Source: an uncultured Muribaculaceae bacterium
GTDB lineage: Bacteria; Bacteroidota; Bacteroidia; Bacteroidales; Muribaculaceae
Direction of reading: 5' to 3'
NCBI GenBank assembly: GCA_910589055.1
Contig: CAJURN010000006.1
Location: forward strand, 13,148-77,147
Length of the DNA: 64,000 bases
Shown here: in pieces, positions 44,373 to 52,962 of the stretch
Layout of the letters: every line of letters starts with the position of its first letter
Numbering within the stretch: position 1 is the first letter of the stretch
Notes under the pieces: generated by a model
What the model saw: the letters and a program-made list of their open reading frames with translations, nothing else
Database searches by the model: none
Told to the model about the DNA's origin: nothing
Made by a program: the position numbers and the translations under genes

Positions 44373-45209
44373 TTATTTCTTTGTTGCGGGGATGTATTTG
44401 GGATGTCGGGAGTAGTATTTTGAGAAAGCCTTGTATATGGCTTTGGCACATTTGTCTTTTCCGGCGTCGGAGTTCAGGAAGCGCTCTGCCTCGGGATTGC
44501 AGATGAAATCAAGTTCCACCAGCACGGCGGGCATGCTCGTGGACCACAGCACCCAGAATCCGGCCTGGCGCACTCCCTTGTCGGCGCGTCCGGCAGTGCC
44601 GATAAGCTCGTCCTCAATCATCGAAGCCACCTCAAGGCTCTGGCGCATGTGGCGGTCCTGCGAAAGCTCGAAGATGATATACGATTCCGACGAGTTGGGG
44701 TCGAAGCCCTGATAGGTGGTGGTGTAGTCCTCTTCAAGTTCAATCACCGAGTTCTCGCGCATCGCAACGGCAAGGTTGCCGTCGGATTTGTGCAGACCTA
44801 CGGTGTAGACCGATGCGCCGTGGATTTTCTCGCGTCCGCGAGTGCGCTTGTCAACGGAGTTGACGTGTATTGATATAAACAAATCCCCTCCCACTTTGTT
44901 GGCTATGCGCGCACGATCCTGAAGTGTGATGAAACGGTCGTCGGAGCGGGTGTACACGAGGTTGATACTGTCGGAGTATTCTTTCTCGATCAGTTTTCCA
45001 AGCCGGGCTGCCACGTCGAGCACTATTGTTTTCTCGTTGGTGAGCTTGCCCACACAGCCGTAGTCCTTGCCGCCATGTCCGGGGTCGATAACCAGCGTGA
45101 ACTGATTTTCGCTCGCAGCCTTTCCGGCAGCGGATGCAGGCGCTATGGCCGCACACAGCAACAGTGCCGAGGCCACGACGCGTGAGAGTATTGACGATAA
45201 GGATGACAT
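44373..45209 (-). CDS. N-acetylmuramoyl-L-alanine amidase (AmiC-like)
   Basis: 278 aa with signal peptide (VASALLLCAAIAPASA). Amidase_3 zinc enzyme: VIDPGHGGKDYGCVG (first His), catalytic Glu in NEKTIVLDVA, DLFISIHVNS (second zinc His) and the C-terminal VLVELDFICNPEAE. It cleaves the amide between MurNAc and the stem peptide, mainly at division. First gene of an operon with the MCE protein; promoter at 45230. Confidence 0.94.
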   Translation of the reverse strand: MSSLSSILSRVVASALLLCAAIAPASAAGKAASENQFTLVIDPGHGGKDYGCVGKLTNEKTIVLDVAARLGKLIEKEYSDSINLVYTRSDDRFITLQDRARIANKVGGDLFISIHVNSVDKRTRGREKIHGASVYTVGLHKSDGNLAVAMRENSVIELEEDYTTTYQGFDPNSSESYIIFELSQDRHMRQSLEVASMIEDELIGTAGRADKGVRQAGFWVLWSTSMPAVLVELDFICNPEAERFLNSDAGKDKCAKAIYKAFSKYYSRHPKYIPATKK

Positions 45210-45229
45210 TGCAAAAGGGTATTATTGTG

Positions 45230-45237
45230 CAAAGTTA
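45230..45237 (-). promoter_or_regulatory. Predicted -7 element upstream of amidase gene
   Basis: On the minus strand TAACTTTG, 21 bases before the ATG at 45209. The -33 box is not clear. Confidence 0.5.
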
Positions 45238-45352
45238 ACAATTTTAATCATTCATGCCATCGCAGGATAGCCCAAAAATTAGGCAACTCGGCCCGGTATA
45301 ACTGAAATATTTGAAAAATATACCATAAAGGCCATCTTTACGTTATAGAAAT

Positions 45353-46339
45353 ATGAAAAGAATCGGACGAGCAATCATATTATCGGCGCTGGCGCTTATG
45401 GCAGGCGCATGTGGCCGCAACGAGCCGCAGTATTCTCCCGCGGAGGTTGCGGAGGTGTACGGCGGGGTAGGGCGTTTCGCCTCAATGCCATCCGTTGAGC
45501 AATCGGCGTTTATCCGGAACAATGCCGCGGCGCTCGAAGCGCTTTGGAAAGTTGTGGGTCACGGCGAGTTGAGTGAGGATGCGCTTGCCCGTTGGTCGGA
45601 ATCTCCTGCTGTCATGATTTTCACCCCTGCGGCCGACAGCGTTTTCGCCGCTTCCGATCCTTTGCCGGATGCCATTGGCTACACGCTTGCAGCTGCCGCG
45701 GAAAACGGTCTTGAGCTGCCCCGCAGAAGCTATGGCGAAGTGGTGTGGGGAAGGCGCGAGTCGGTTCTTTTTGTCGATTCCGTAATGCTCGTGGCTATGA
45801 ACCACTATCTCGGTGCCGGTTATCCGGGCTATTCCGGATGGCCTGAATATGCCCGCGCGCAAAAAACACCGCAGGCTTTGCCCTATGACGTTGCGGAGGC
45901 GCTTGCCTGCACGGAGAAGCCTTATCAGGAGAGAGGCGACGACACACTGCTCCGCCGCATGCTCTACGAGGGTGCTACCGTGAAGGCACGCATGGCCTTG
46001 GTGCGCAATTCCACCCCTGCGGCTGCGCTTGGCTATTCCGACGGAGAATACAAGTGGTTGTGCGATAATGAAGCCGGACTCTGGCAGGCGCTCGTGGCCG
46101 GAAAATATCTTTTCGACACTTCCGCAACGACCGCATCGAGGATTCTTTCGCCGTCGCCTGCAACGCGGATTCTCCATCCTGAAGCCCCCGGCCGCGCCGG
46201 GCGTTTCATTGGCCTGCGGCTTGTGGAGTCGTACCTCGCCCGCCATCCCGAGGCCAATCTCGGATTCCTGCTCTCGCCTGAGTTTTACGGCAACCCGAAC
46301 ATCCTCAGGGAGATAGCCTACTCTCCGGCAGAAAATTGA
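45353..46339 (+). CDS. GldB-like lipoprotein
   Basis: 328 aa with lipoprotein signal (IILSALALMAGAC). The pattern fits GldB, a gliding-motility-associated lipoprotein widespread in Bacteroidetes including non-gliders: MNHYLGAGYPGYSGWPEYA (~158), LRRMLYEGATVKARM (~205) and PGRAGRFIGLRLVESYLARHP (~285). GldB is distantly related to DUF2268-type metalloproteases. No other gliding genes are here. Role unknown in non-motile Bacteroidales. Confidence 0.75.
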   Translation: MKRIGRAIILSALALMAGACGRNEPQYSPAEVAEVYGGVGRFASMPSVEQSAFIRNNAAALEALWKVVGHGELSEDALARWSESPAVMIFTPAADSVFAASDPLPDAIGYTLAAAAENGLELPRRSYGEVVWGRRESVLFVDSVMLVAMNHYLGAGYPGYSGWPEYARAQKTPQALPYDVAEALACTEKPYQERGDDTLLRRMLYEGATVKARMALVRNSTPAAALGYSDGEYKWLCDNEAGLWQALVAGKYLFDTSATTASRILSPSPATRILHPEAPGRAGRFIGLRLVESYLARHPEANLGFLLSPEFYGNPNILREIAYSPAEN

Positions 46340-46404
46340 ACTTTGACCCTCCGGCAGGCGTTAACTTTCCGTAGGGCGGAATAAGTGTCCGCCCCGCGAG
46401 AGTT

Positions 46405-46908
46405 ATGAAAAAGACCTTTTTTATTGCCGCATTGTTTATCGGACTTCTCGTATGTGCGGGAGGCCACAAGAACAGCGACTATTTCACCGCCGTGGGTCGT
46501 GTGGCTCCGGCGCTGCATATAAAGTCGGCGGAGGACAGCATCGCTCTCGACGAATTCAGGGGGGACTATGTGCTTCTCAACTTTTGGAATTCAACCGATG
46601 CTGTGTCCAGGCGCGACGCCAATCTGTACACGGCATGGATCCGTCAGCATCCCGAGGCCGACCTCAAATTGATAGGTGTGAATTTTGACACTTCGGAAGG
46701 GTTGTATCGCGAGATTGTACGCCGCGACAGTCTTGAGGCTTCCCAGCAGCATCATGCTTCCGGCGATATCGCCCGGGCAATCATCAATAACTATTCTCTC
46801 GGCGACGGTTATGGCTCGGTTCTTGTCAATCCGGCAGGACGTATCGTGGCTCACAACCCCACGCCGGAGGAACTGACGGCGATGTTTGCCAAGCGCTTAC
46901 GCAAGTAA
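46405..46908 (+). CDS. Thioredoxin-fold protein lacking active-site cysteines
   Basis: 167 aa with signal or lipoprotein-like N-terminus (MKKTFFIAALFIGLLVCAGG). AhpC-TSA/TlpA-like fold: IALDEFRGDYVLLNFWNSTDAVSRR, LKLIGVNFD and GSVLVNPAGRIVAHNPT. The expected WC-x2-C is replaced by WNSTDAVS, so no redox function is expected. It may be a structural or binding paralogue. Follows the GldB-like gene after 65 bases that include a TAACTTTC at ~46359, so it may have a weak promoter of its own. Confidence 0.78.
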   Translation: MKKTFFIAALFIGLLVCAGGHKNSDYFTAVGRVAPALHIKSAEDSIALDEFRGDYVLLNFWNSTDAVSRRDANLYTAWIRQHPEADLKLIGVNFDTSEGLYREIVRRDSLEASQQHHASGDIARAIINNYSLGDGYGSVLVNPAGRIVAHNPTPEELTAMFAKRLRK

Positions 46909-49380
46909 TCACACCGGGTCCACGTCGTAGTGGATGGAATAGCCTTTCATCGCCGGTGATGACATTACGCCTATATATGTCTGACGCAGGATTTCCTTGA
47001 CCTTCGACAGGGCGGCGTTTGTTTCCACCTTAAGCATTATTTTCCGGATATAGAGCGACTGCACGCGCGAAACGGGCGGCTCGATCGGCCCCGTGACGCG
47101 CGGGCCGAATACTTGCCTCAGGGCGGCGGCGTACTGCTGTGCTCCGGAATCGGCCATGTTTCGGTCGCGGTGCTTCACAAACACATTTATTATGCGCGAG
47201 AACGGCGGATAGTTGAACGCTCGCCGTTCCTCGAGCTCGTGGGCATAGAAGGCGGCGTAATCATGGCCTTGCACGAAGCGTATTACCGGATGCTCGGGAT
47301 TATAGGTCTGAATCACGACCTTGCCGGCTGCGTCGCGTCGTCCGGCACGTCCTGCCACCTGTTCAAGCATGTTGAAAGCACGTTCGGCCGAGCGGAAATC
47401 GGGATAGTTGATTATGGCATCGGCGTTAAGCACCCCCACCACACGCACATCACCGAAGTCAAGGCCTTTTGTCACCATCTGTGTGCCCACGAGAATGTCG
47501 GCCTGGTGGCGGGAGAACTCGTCGATTATGCGGCTGTGGCCGTCCTTGTTGCGCGTGGTGTCAAGGTCCATGCGCAGGATGCGGCTGCCGGCGAATGTCT
47601 TTTCCACCTCTTCCTCGAGCCGTTCCGTGCCGAAGCCCACGATTTCAATCGCCGGTTCGTTGCAGTTGGGACACAGTTTTGGCACGGGATATTGTGCACC
47701 GCAGTAATGACATTCAAGGCTCTCCGGATAGCGGTGGTAGGTGAGCGAGACGTCGCAATGGTCGCATTTGGGCGTGAATTGGCAGAGCTTGCAGCGGGCC
47801 ATGGGTGCGTAGCCGCGGCGGTTATGGAACAGGATGGCCTGCTTTCCGTCGGCAATGGCACTGCGCGTGGCGGCTGTAAGGCGGTTGCTGAAAAGTCCGT
47901 TTCCCGTGAGCGCTCCTTTTTTGCGCTCGATTGCGAGGTTTACAATCTCGATGTCGGGAAGAGTGGCGTTTTCGAAGCGTTCGGTAAGACTGACGAGTCC
48001 GAACTTGCCCGTGGTAGCCTTGTAGTAGGTTTCGACCGCGGGGGTTGCACTTCCGAACACGGTCTTTGCTCCGTGCATCGACGCCAGCACCGTGGCAGCG
48101 TCGCGGGCGTTGTAGCGTGGCGCCGGGTCATATTGCTTGTAGCTTGCCTCATGCTCCTCGTCGACAATCACCAGCCCGAGCGATGAAAACGGGAGGAATA
48201 CTGACGAGCGCGCGCCAATCACAACCACGGGGTCGGACGAGTGGAGCAGACGGTTCCATATCTCGACGCGCTCGTTGTCGGAGAATTTGGAGTGGTAGAT
48301 TACAACTTTTTCGCCGAAAACCTTCTGGAGACGTGTCGTAAGCTGTGTTGTGAGCGCGATTTCCGGAACAAGCAGCAGGGCTTGTTTTCCCAAGCTGAGC
48401 ACGTAGTCGATGAGGTGGATGTAGATTTCCGTCTTTCCGGATGCCGTGACGCCGTGGAGAAGCGTTATCTGATGCTCGAAAAATGAATTGTGAATCTCCC
48501 GCAGTGCTTTCTCCTGCGCCTGGGACAGCACCGGAAGAGTTCCTCCGGCAGGGCCGGAATAGGTGAAACGCGATATCTCGCGTGTGTATATCTCAACCAG
48601 TCCTTTAGCCGCCAGAGCGTTGATGTGCTGGCGCGTGGCGCCGCATTTCTCGGCCACGGCTTCGAGCGAGACCTCCTTGACAGGACGTGTTATCTGGTTG
48701 AATTCCGACAGAGCTATGACCGTGAGAAGCGCCGACTCCTGTTTTGGCGAGCGGTGCACGTCGGCGAAGGCTTTATCCATTGCCGCAGCGTCGCCGCGCG
48801 GTATCGTCACGCGCACGTACGATTTTTTTACGGCACGGTAGCGTTCAACAATTTTTTCGGATATCACGGCAATACCCTTTTCCATAAGAGCCGAAACCAT
48901 CGCCTCGATTTTGTCGATGCCGAGTTTCTTGCCCATGTCCTTGACCGTGATTCGGTTCTCGGCGCGGAGCAGCGATACTATTGCAAGTTCGGTGTCGGTG
49001 ATTCCGTCAAGGTCTTCCGGTTCGAGGTCGGGATTGAGCGATACCGCGGTCTCGCTTTCCACTTTCAGACCCGCCGGAAGCGCGGCCTTGAACACCTCGC
49101 CTACCGTGCAAAGATAATATGAAGCTATCCACTTCCAGAATTTGATTTGTGGATGGCGCACCACGGGCCGGGAGTCAAGGCACAGGGCTATGTCCTTGAC
49201 TTTCATTCCGCCCTCGGGAGCGACCGGAGTCACGGCATCCACCACGGCGGTGTAATATCTTTTGGCTCCGAAGGGCACGAGTACCCTGAATCCGGGTCGT
49301 ACGGCGGATTCAAGCTCTTCGGGAATGTGGTAGGAGAATGTTCCTTCGAGCGGGAGCGGGAGTATTACTTCGGCGTACAC
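46909..49380 (-). CDS. priA: Primosomal protein N' (replication restart helicase PriA)
   Basis: 823 aa superfamily 2 3'-5' DNA helicase. Order: N-terminal 3'-DNA-binding domain (PLEGTFSYHIPEEL), winged helix, Walker A GVTASGKTEIY, DEEH box (VIVDEEHEASYK), cysteine-rich zinc module (CKLCQFTPKCDHC, CHYCGAQYPVPKLCPNC), then helicase motifs (VGTQMVTKGLDF, QVAGRAGRR). Last gene of the porQ-cmk-ispH-exonuclease-lipoprotein-priA operon on the minus strand. Confidence 0.96.
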   Translation of the reverse strand: MYAEVILPLPLEGTFSYHIPEELESAVRPGFRVLVPFGAKRYYTAVVDAVTPVAPEGGMKVKDIALCLDSRPVVRHPQIKFWKWIASYYLCTVGEVFKAALPAGLKVESETAVSLNPDLEPEDLDGITDTELAIVSLLRAENRITVKDMGKKLGIDKIEAMVSALMEKGIAVISEKIVERYRAVKKSYVRVTIPRGDAAAMDKAFADVHRSPKQESALLTVIALSEFNQITRPVKEVSLEAVAEKCGATRQHINALAAKGLVEIYTREISRFTYSGPAGGTLPVLSQAQEKALREIHNSFFEHQITLLHGVTASGKTEIYIHLIDYVLSLGKQALLLVPEIALTTQLTTRLQKVFGEKVVIYHSKFSDNERVEIWNRLLHSSDPVVVIGARSSVFLPFSSLGLVIVDEEHEASYKQYDPAPRYNARDAATVLASMHGAKTVFGSATPAVETYYKATTGKFGLVSLTERFENATLPDIEIVNLAIERKKGALTGNGLFSNRLTAATRSAIADGKQAILFHNRRGYAPMARCKLCQFTPKCDHCDVSLTYHRYPESLECHYCGAQYPVPKLCPNCNEPAIEIVGFGTERLEEEVEKTFAGSRILRMDLDTTRNKDGHSRIIDEFSRHQADILVGTQMVTKGLDFGDVRVVGVLNADAIINYPDFRSAERAFNMLEQVAGRAGRRDAAGKVVIQTYNPEHPVIRFVQGHDYAAFYAHELEERRAFNYPPFSRIINVFVKHRDRNMADSGAQQYAAALRQVFGPRVTGPIEPPVSRVQSLYIRKIMLKVETNAALSKVKEILRQTYIGVMSSPAMKGYSIHYDVDPV

Positions 49381-49395
49381 GGGCTTTTCGATTGC

Positions 49396-49704
49396 TTATT
49401 CTTCGGGTTCTTCGGACGGAAAAAGAGTCTCTTCGGCGGCGCGGGCATATGAGTCGGCGCAACGTTCGTAGCCTGCGTCGCGCATTGCGGTTTCGGTGGC
49501 GCGAATCTCGAGAATCGCTTTCTCGCGAGCCATAGTGCCTTCCTCTGCCTTGAGGGCGAGCCCGGCGTCGCGGCGTCCGCAGTCGGCGGCAAATTCAAGG
49601 GTCTGCGAGGAAGTTCCGTCCGTGTCCTTGCCGCATGATTGCATGCCTGCCGCTGCCATTGTCACGGCCACTGCAACGAGTACGGACTTCAGTATCTTTA
49701 TCAT
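49396..49704 (-). CDS. Small lipoprotein of unknown function
   Basis: 102 aa with lipobox (VAVAVTMAAAGMQSC, Cys at ~24) and an Ala/Glu-rich helical body ending in acidic EEPEE. Start overlaps the exonuclease gene's last bases by four (ATGA-type), and priA follows after 15 bases. No recognisable domain. Confidence 0.65.
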   Translation of the reverse strand: MIKILKSVLVAVAVTMAAAGMQSCGKDTDGTSSQTLEFAADCGRRDAGLALKAEEGTMAREKAILEIRATETAMRDAGYERCADSYARAAEETLFPSEEPEE

Positions 49705-50195
49705 AACAGGATTATGCCTAATTTAGCGCAGGCCTCGGCGTCGGCCAAGGCGTTGTGGTGTTGGTTGAAAATGATTCCGAAAAATTCGCAGAGCGAGGGA
49801 AGGCTTTTCGAGGCCAGCATGCCGCGGGGTATTTCCCTTCGGGCTGCTTTCAGGGTGCAATGCCAGTCAGAGGGCGGCTCGAGTCCATACACACGGCAGG
49901 CTTCGCGGATACACTTGGAGTCGAACGGTGCATTGTGAGCCACAAGGGGCAAGTCTTCGAGCCATTCCTGCCATTGCTTCCACACGGTGCCGAAGGAAGG
50001 GGCGTCCCATGTGTCGTCGTCGGTGAGTCCATGCACGGCTGTACACTGCCGGCTGTACCATCCCGGCTCGGGATTCACGAGCGAGTAGTGTGAATCCACA
50101 ATGAGTCCGTCGCGAACTTTAACAGCCCCTATCGAACATATGCTCGAGGGGTTGTAGTTGGCCGTCTCCACATCAATAGCTATGAAATCATTCAT
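49701..50195 (-). CDS. DEDDh 3'-5' exonuclease (DnaQ-like)
   Basis: 164 aa, only the exonuclease domain. Exo I is D8-V-E10 (FIAIDVETANYNP), Exo II is in VAHNAPFDSKC, Exo III is HHNALADAEACA with the His-x4-Asp. Resembles stand-alone epsilon-like proofreading or RNase T-type nucleases; partner and substrate unknown. It overlaps ispH by eight bases. Confidence 0.88.
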   Translation of the reverse strand: MNDFIAIDVETANYNPSSICSIGAVKVRDGLIVDSHYSLVNPEPGWYSRQCTAVHGLTDDDTWDAPSFGTVWKQWQEWLEDLPLVAHNAPFDSKCIREACRVYGLEPPSDWHCTLKAARREIPRGMLASKSLPSLCEFFGIIFNQHHNALADAEACAKLGIILL

Positions 50196-51078
50196 CGCCG
50201 GAGATATTCAGAATTGCCGCCGCACGGTCGCTCACCCTCTCCATGAGCCAACGCGGGGTGGACGTGGCGCCACATATGCCTATCGACTCCGCTTCGCCAA
50301 GGCTGGACGGGTCGATACAATCCTCGTTGGCAACCATGAATGTGCGCGGGTTCACGTCAAGGCAGTGGTTGAACAGAATCTTGCCGTTGCTGCTCTTGGT
50401 GCCCGCCACGAACAGCACAACGTCGTGAGCCGCGGCAAATTCGCGCAGATGGGCCACGCGGTTAGATACCTGGCGGCATATCGTGTCGAAGTATTCGAAG
50501 CGTGTGTCGGGTGATTTGCGGCGTGAAATCTCGTCGATTATGGCGCGGAAACCTTCAAGCGACTTGGTAGTCTGGGAAAACAGAGCTATGTCCTTGGTGA
50601 AATCCACCTTGTCGAGCCCTTCGATATCTTCAACCACTATGGCCGAATCCTCGGTCTGCCCCACAAGGCCGTTGACTTCGGCATGGCCTCGCTTGCCGTA
50701 GATTACAATCTGAGTCGGGTTGCCGGGCGTTTGAGCCGCACGGTCGAAGGCTTCCTTGACGCGCTGCTGGAGCTTGAGCACCACGGGGCAGGTGGCGTCG
50801 ATGATTTCCACATTGTTGCGGCGGGCGGTGCGGTAGGTCGACGGTGGTTCGCCATGGGCGCGGAGAAGCACTTTCACGTTGTGCAACGCGGCAAGTTCGT
50901 CGTGGGTAATGGTGGCGAGACCTTTTGTGCGCAGGCGCTCCACCTCGTCGGAGTTGTGCACGATGTCGCCCAGGCAGTAGAGAGTGCCGCTTTTGGCAAG
51001 CTCTTCCTCCGCCTTGTTGATTGCCGTGACTACTCCGAAGCAGAATCCCGACTGGCTGTCAATCTCAATACGTGCCAC
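50188..51078 (-). CDS. ispH: 4-hydroxy-3-methylbut-2-enyl diphosphate reductase
   Basis: Last enzyme of the MEP isoprenoid pathway, a 4Fe-4S protein. I choose the GTG at 51078 (VARIEIDSQSGFCFGVV), seven bases after the cmk stop, because the first cluster Cys must be close to the N-terminus; the longer frame to 51144 lies inside cmk. The three cluster cysteines are in SGFCFGVV, DATCPVV and FDTICRQV. The substrate motif GTKSSN and the ICGATSTP motif are also present. 296 aa fits. Confidence 0.95.
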   Translation of the reverse strand: MARIEIDSQSGFCFGVVTAINKAEEELAKSGTLYCLGDIVHNSDEVERLRTKGLATITHDELAALHNVKVLLRAHGEPPSTYRTARRNNVEIIDATCPVVLKLQQRVKEAFDRAAQTPGNPTQIVIYGKRGHAEVNGLVGQTEDSAIVVEDIEGLDKVDFTKDIALFSQTTKSLEGFRAIIDEISRRKSPDTRFEYFDTICRQVSNRVAHLREFAAAHDVVLFVAGTKSSNGKILFNHCLDVNPRTFMVANEDCIDPSSLGEAESIGICGATSTPRWLMERVSDRAAAILNISGDE

Positions 51079-51085
51079 GCTGATA

Positions 51086-51799
51086 TCAAAGGTTGGAAAG
51101 TGTGCGGTTGAACAGGTCGAGCAGCCATGCGTCCTGTTCGTCAAGGCTCATGGAAGAGTTGTCGAGATTCACGGCGTCGTCGGCACGGCGGAGCGGACTT
51201 TCCTCGCGGGTCTCGTCGATATGGTCGCGGTGTACCACGTTGGCGAGCACGTCTTCGAAGTTTACGCTCACACCCTTCTCGATAAGTTCCTTGAAGCGGC
51301 GTTGGGCGCGGGTCTGTGCCGGTGCGTTCACAAAAATCTTCAGTTCGGCGTCGGGAAATACGGTGGTGCCTATGTCACGTCCGTCCATCACTATTCCTTT
51401 CTCGGTTCCGAAAGCCTTCTGCATGGCTGTGAGGGCGTGGCGAACCGCCGGAACTGCGGCTATGGGCGAAACTGCGTCGGACACGCGCATGCGACGGATT
51501 TCCGACTCCACGTCCATGCCGTTGAGCATGGTGTGCTGGGTACCGTCGGCATCGGGGCGGAAATCAATGTGGATGTGGGGTAGGGCGGCTGTGAGTTCGT
51601 CGAGCCGGATTGTCCCGTCGGCATCCATGATTCCGTTATTGAGGGCGTAGAGAGTGACGGCGCGGTACATTGCGCCGGAGTCGATATAGCGGTAGCCGAT
51701 GCGGGAGGCAAGGCGGCGTGCCATGGTGCTTTTGCCCGACGACGAATAGCCGTCGATGGCTATGGTGATTTTCTTTTCGGAAGTAGAATTATCTTGCAT
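51086..51799 (-). CDS. cmk: Cytidylate kinase
   Basis: Phosphorylates CMP and dCMP. P-loop near the N-terminus (DGYSSSGKSTMARRLA), then YIDSGAMYRAVTLYAL, the NMP-binding VSDAVSPIAAVPAVR and DGRDIGTTVFPDAELKIFV. 237 aa is normal. Sits between porQ and ispH, a common Bacteroidetes arrangement (recalled). Confidence 0.96.
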   Translation of the reverse strand: MQDNSTSEKKITIAIDGYSSSGKSTMARRLASRIGYRYIDSGAMYRAVTLYALNNGIMDADGTIRLDELTAALPHIHIDFRPDADGTQHTMLNGMDVESEIRRMRVSDAVSPIAAVPAVRHALTAMQKAFGTEKGIVMDGRDIGTTVFPDAELKIFVNAPAQTRAQRRFKELIEKGVSVNFEDVLANVVHRDHIDETREESPLRRADDAVNLDNSSMSLDEQDAWLLDLFNRTLSNL

Positions 51800-51800
51800 A

Positions 51801-52832
51801 TCAATTGATTAGTTCGTTAAGGTTGCATGTGAGGTTCACCATCATCGTGAAAGCTCCGGAGTGTGGCTGGGAAAGTGCCACGCCCACACGGAAACTCTTG
51901 ACATTGAGTCCCGCGCCGAGCGAGAAACCCGATACGAAGCTGCGGGAATACGTGCTCATGTCGGTGCGTGTCTTGTAGTTGTAGCCCAGGGCGATGTAGA
52001 AATTGTCGCTCGAGATAAGGTCGGCGCCGAACACAAGGTGGCGGAAGAGATTCGACATGAATTTATCCTTTACCTCGGGCTTGGCAGTGTCTGAGCCGTC
52101 GCCGGTTTCAACGTAGGGAAGATGCCATTTGGTAAGGTTCCATGCGGTGATGGAGAAGCGTATAGGGAAGGAGCCGAACGACTGTGACCATCCGAGACGT
52201 ACGTCAATCGGAAGGCGGTTGTAGGCTTCGTTGAAGCGTTTCACCTGTCCGCCGAGATTGGCTACCACCGCCGAGAGCGAGAGGTCGCGGTCGGAGTCGT
52301 AGTAGTTTATGCCAAGGTCAGTTGAAATTGCAAAAGCCGAATAGTCGGCGTATGAGCTGTAAAGCATGTTCAGGGCTATACCTCCTCGCAGGCGGTCGGT
52401 GATGTCGTGGGAGTAGCTTCCGCCGAAACTCACGTCCTTTGGCGAGAATGAGCCTATGATGCTGCCGTCGGGCAATGCTTCCTTTATCGAGCCGTAGCCG
52501 AAATAGCGGATTGCCGCCGACCATGCGCCGCGTTCTCCGGCCTGATGGCCGTAACGAAGTCCGGCAAAGTTCGAGCCGCCCATGTAGTGCATGTAATTGA
52601 GTGCCACCTGATTGCTCATCTCCGAGCCTAAGAGGGCCGGATTCTGGTCGGCCACGGTGATATCGTCGTCGACAAGTGAGATATTCACTCCGCCAAGACC
52701 GTAGATTTTTGAGGAAGAGGTGACATTCAGGAAGCTGTAAGCCGCCGAACCGTCCTGAGCCCACAATATCGGCGCGGTAGCCAACAGAATGGCAGTCAGA
52801 AGTATATGCTTGTATATGTGCTTGATTTGCAT
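51801..52832 (-). CDS. porQ: PorQ-like outer-membrane protein
   Basis: 343 aa from the ATG at 52832 (MQIKHIYKHILLTAILLATAPILWAQ); upstream extension to 52874 overlaps the promoter-like region of the divergent gene. Signature segment SAYSFLNVTSSSKIYGLGGVN-type opening (AAYSFLNV, SSKIYGLGGVNIS), DQNPALLGSEM, then a beta-barrel pattern. PorQ belongs to the type IX secretion system set in Porphyromonas, but a homologue beside cmk is kept in many gut Bacteroidales without a full T9SS. First gene of the operon. Confidence 0.85.
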   Translation of the reverse strand: MQIKHIYKHILLTAILLATAPILWAQDGSAAYSFLNVTSSSKIYGLGGVNISLVDDDITVADQNPALLGSEMSNQVALNYMHYMGGSNFAGLRYGHQAGERGAWSAAIRYFGYGSIKEALPDGSIIGSFSPKDVSFGGSYSHDITDRLRGGIALNMLYSSYADYSAFAISTDLGINYYDSDRDLSLSAVVANLGGQVKRFNEAYNRLPIDVRLGWSQSFGSFPIRFSITAWNLTKWHLPYVETGDGSDTAKPEVKDKFMSNLFRHLVFGADLISSDNFYIALGYNYKTRTDMSTYSRSFVSGFSLGAGLNVKSFRVGVALSQPHSGAFTMMVNLTCNLNELIN

Positions 52833-52934
52833 AAGGGGAAATACAGTGTGGAACAGGGCGCGGCTTTTCGCCACGCGAAATTACTCACATTATTTTAATA
52901 ACGCAAACCTTGCCGTGATATTGTCGGAAAACAT

Positions 52935-52942
52935 TAACTTTG
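52935..52942 (+). promoter_or_regulatory. Predicted -7 element of the 2-hydroxyacid dehydrogenase promoter
   Basis: TAACTTTG, 20 bases before the ATG at 52963; a TTG occurs 22 bases upstream. Supports the short start over the longer frame from 52789. Confidence 0.6.
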
Positions 52943-52962
52943 CGGTATTGATAATATTCGGT

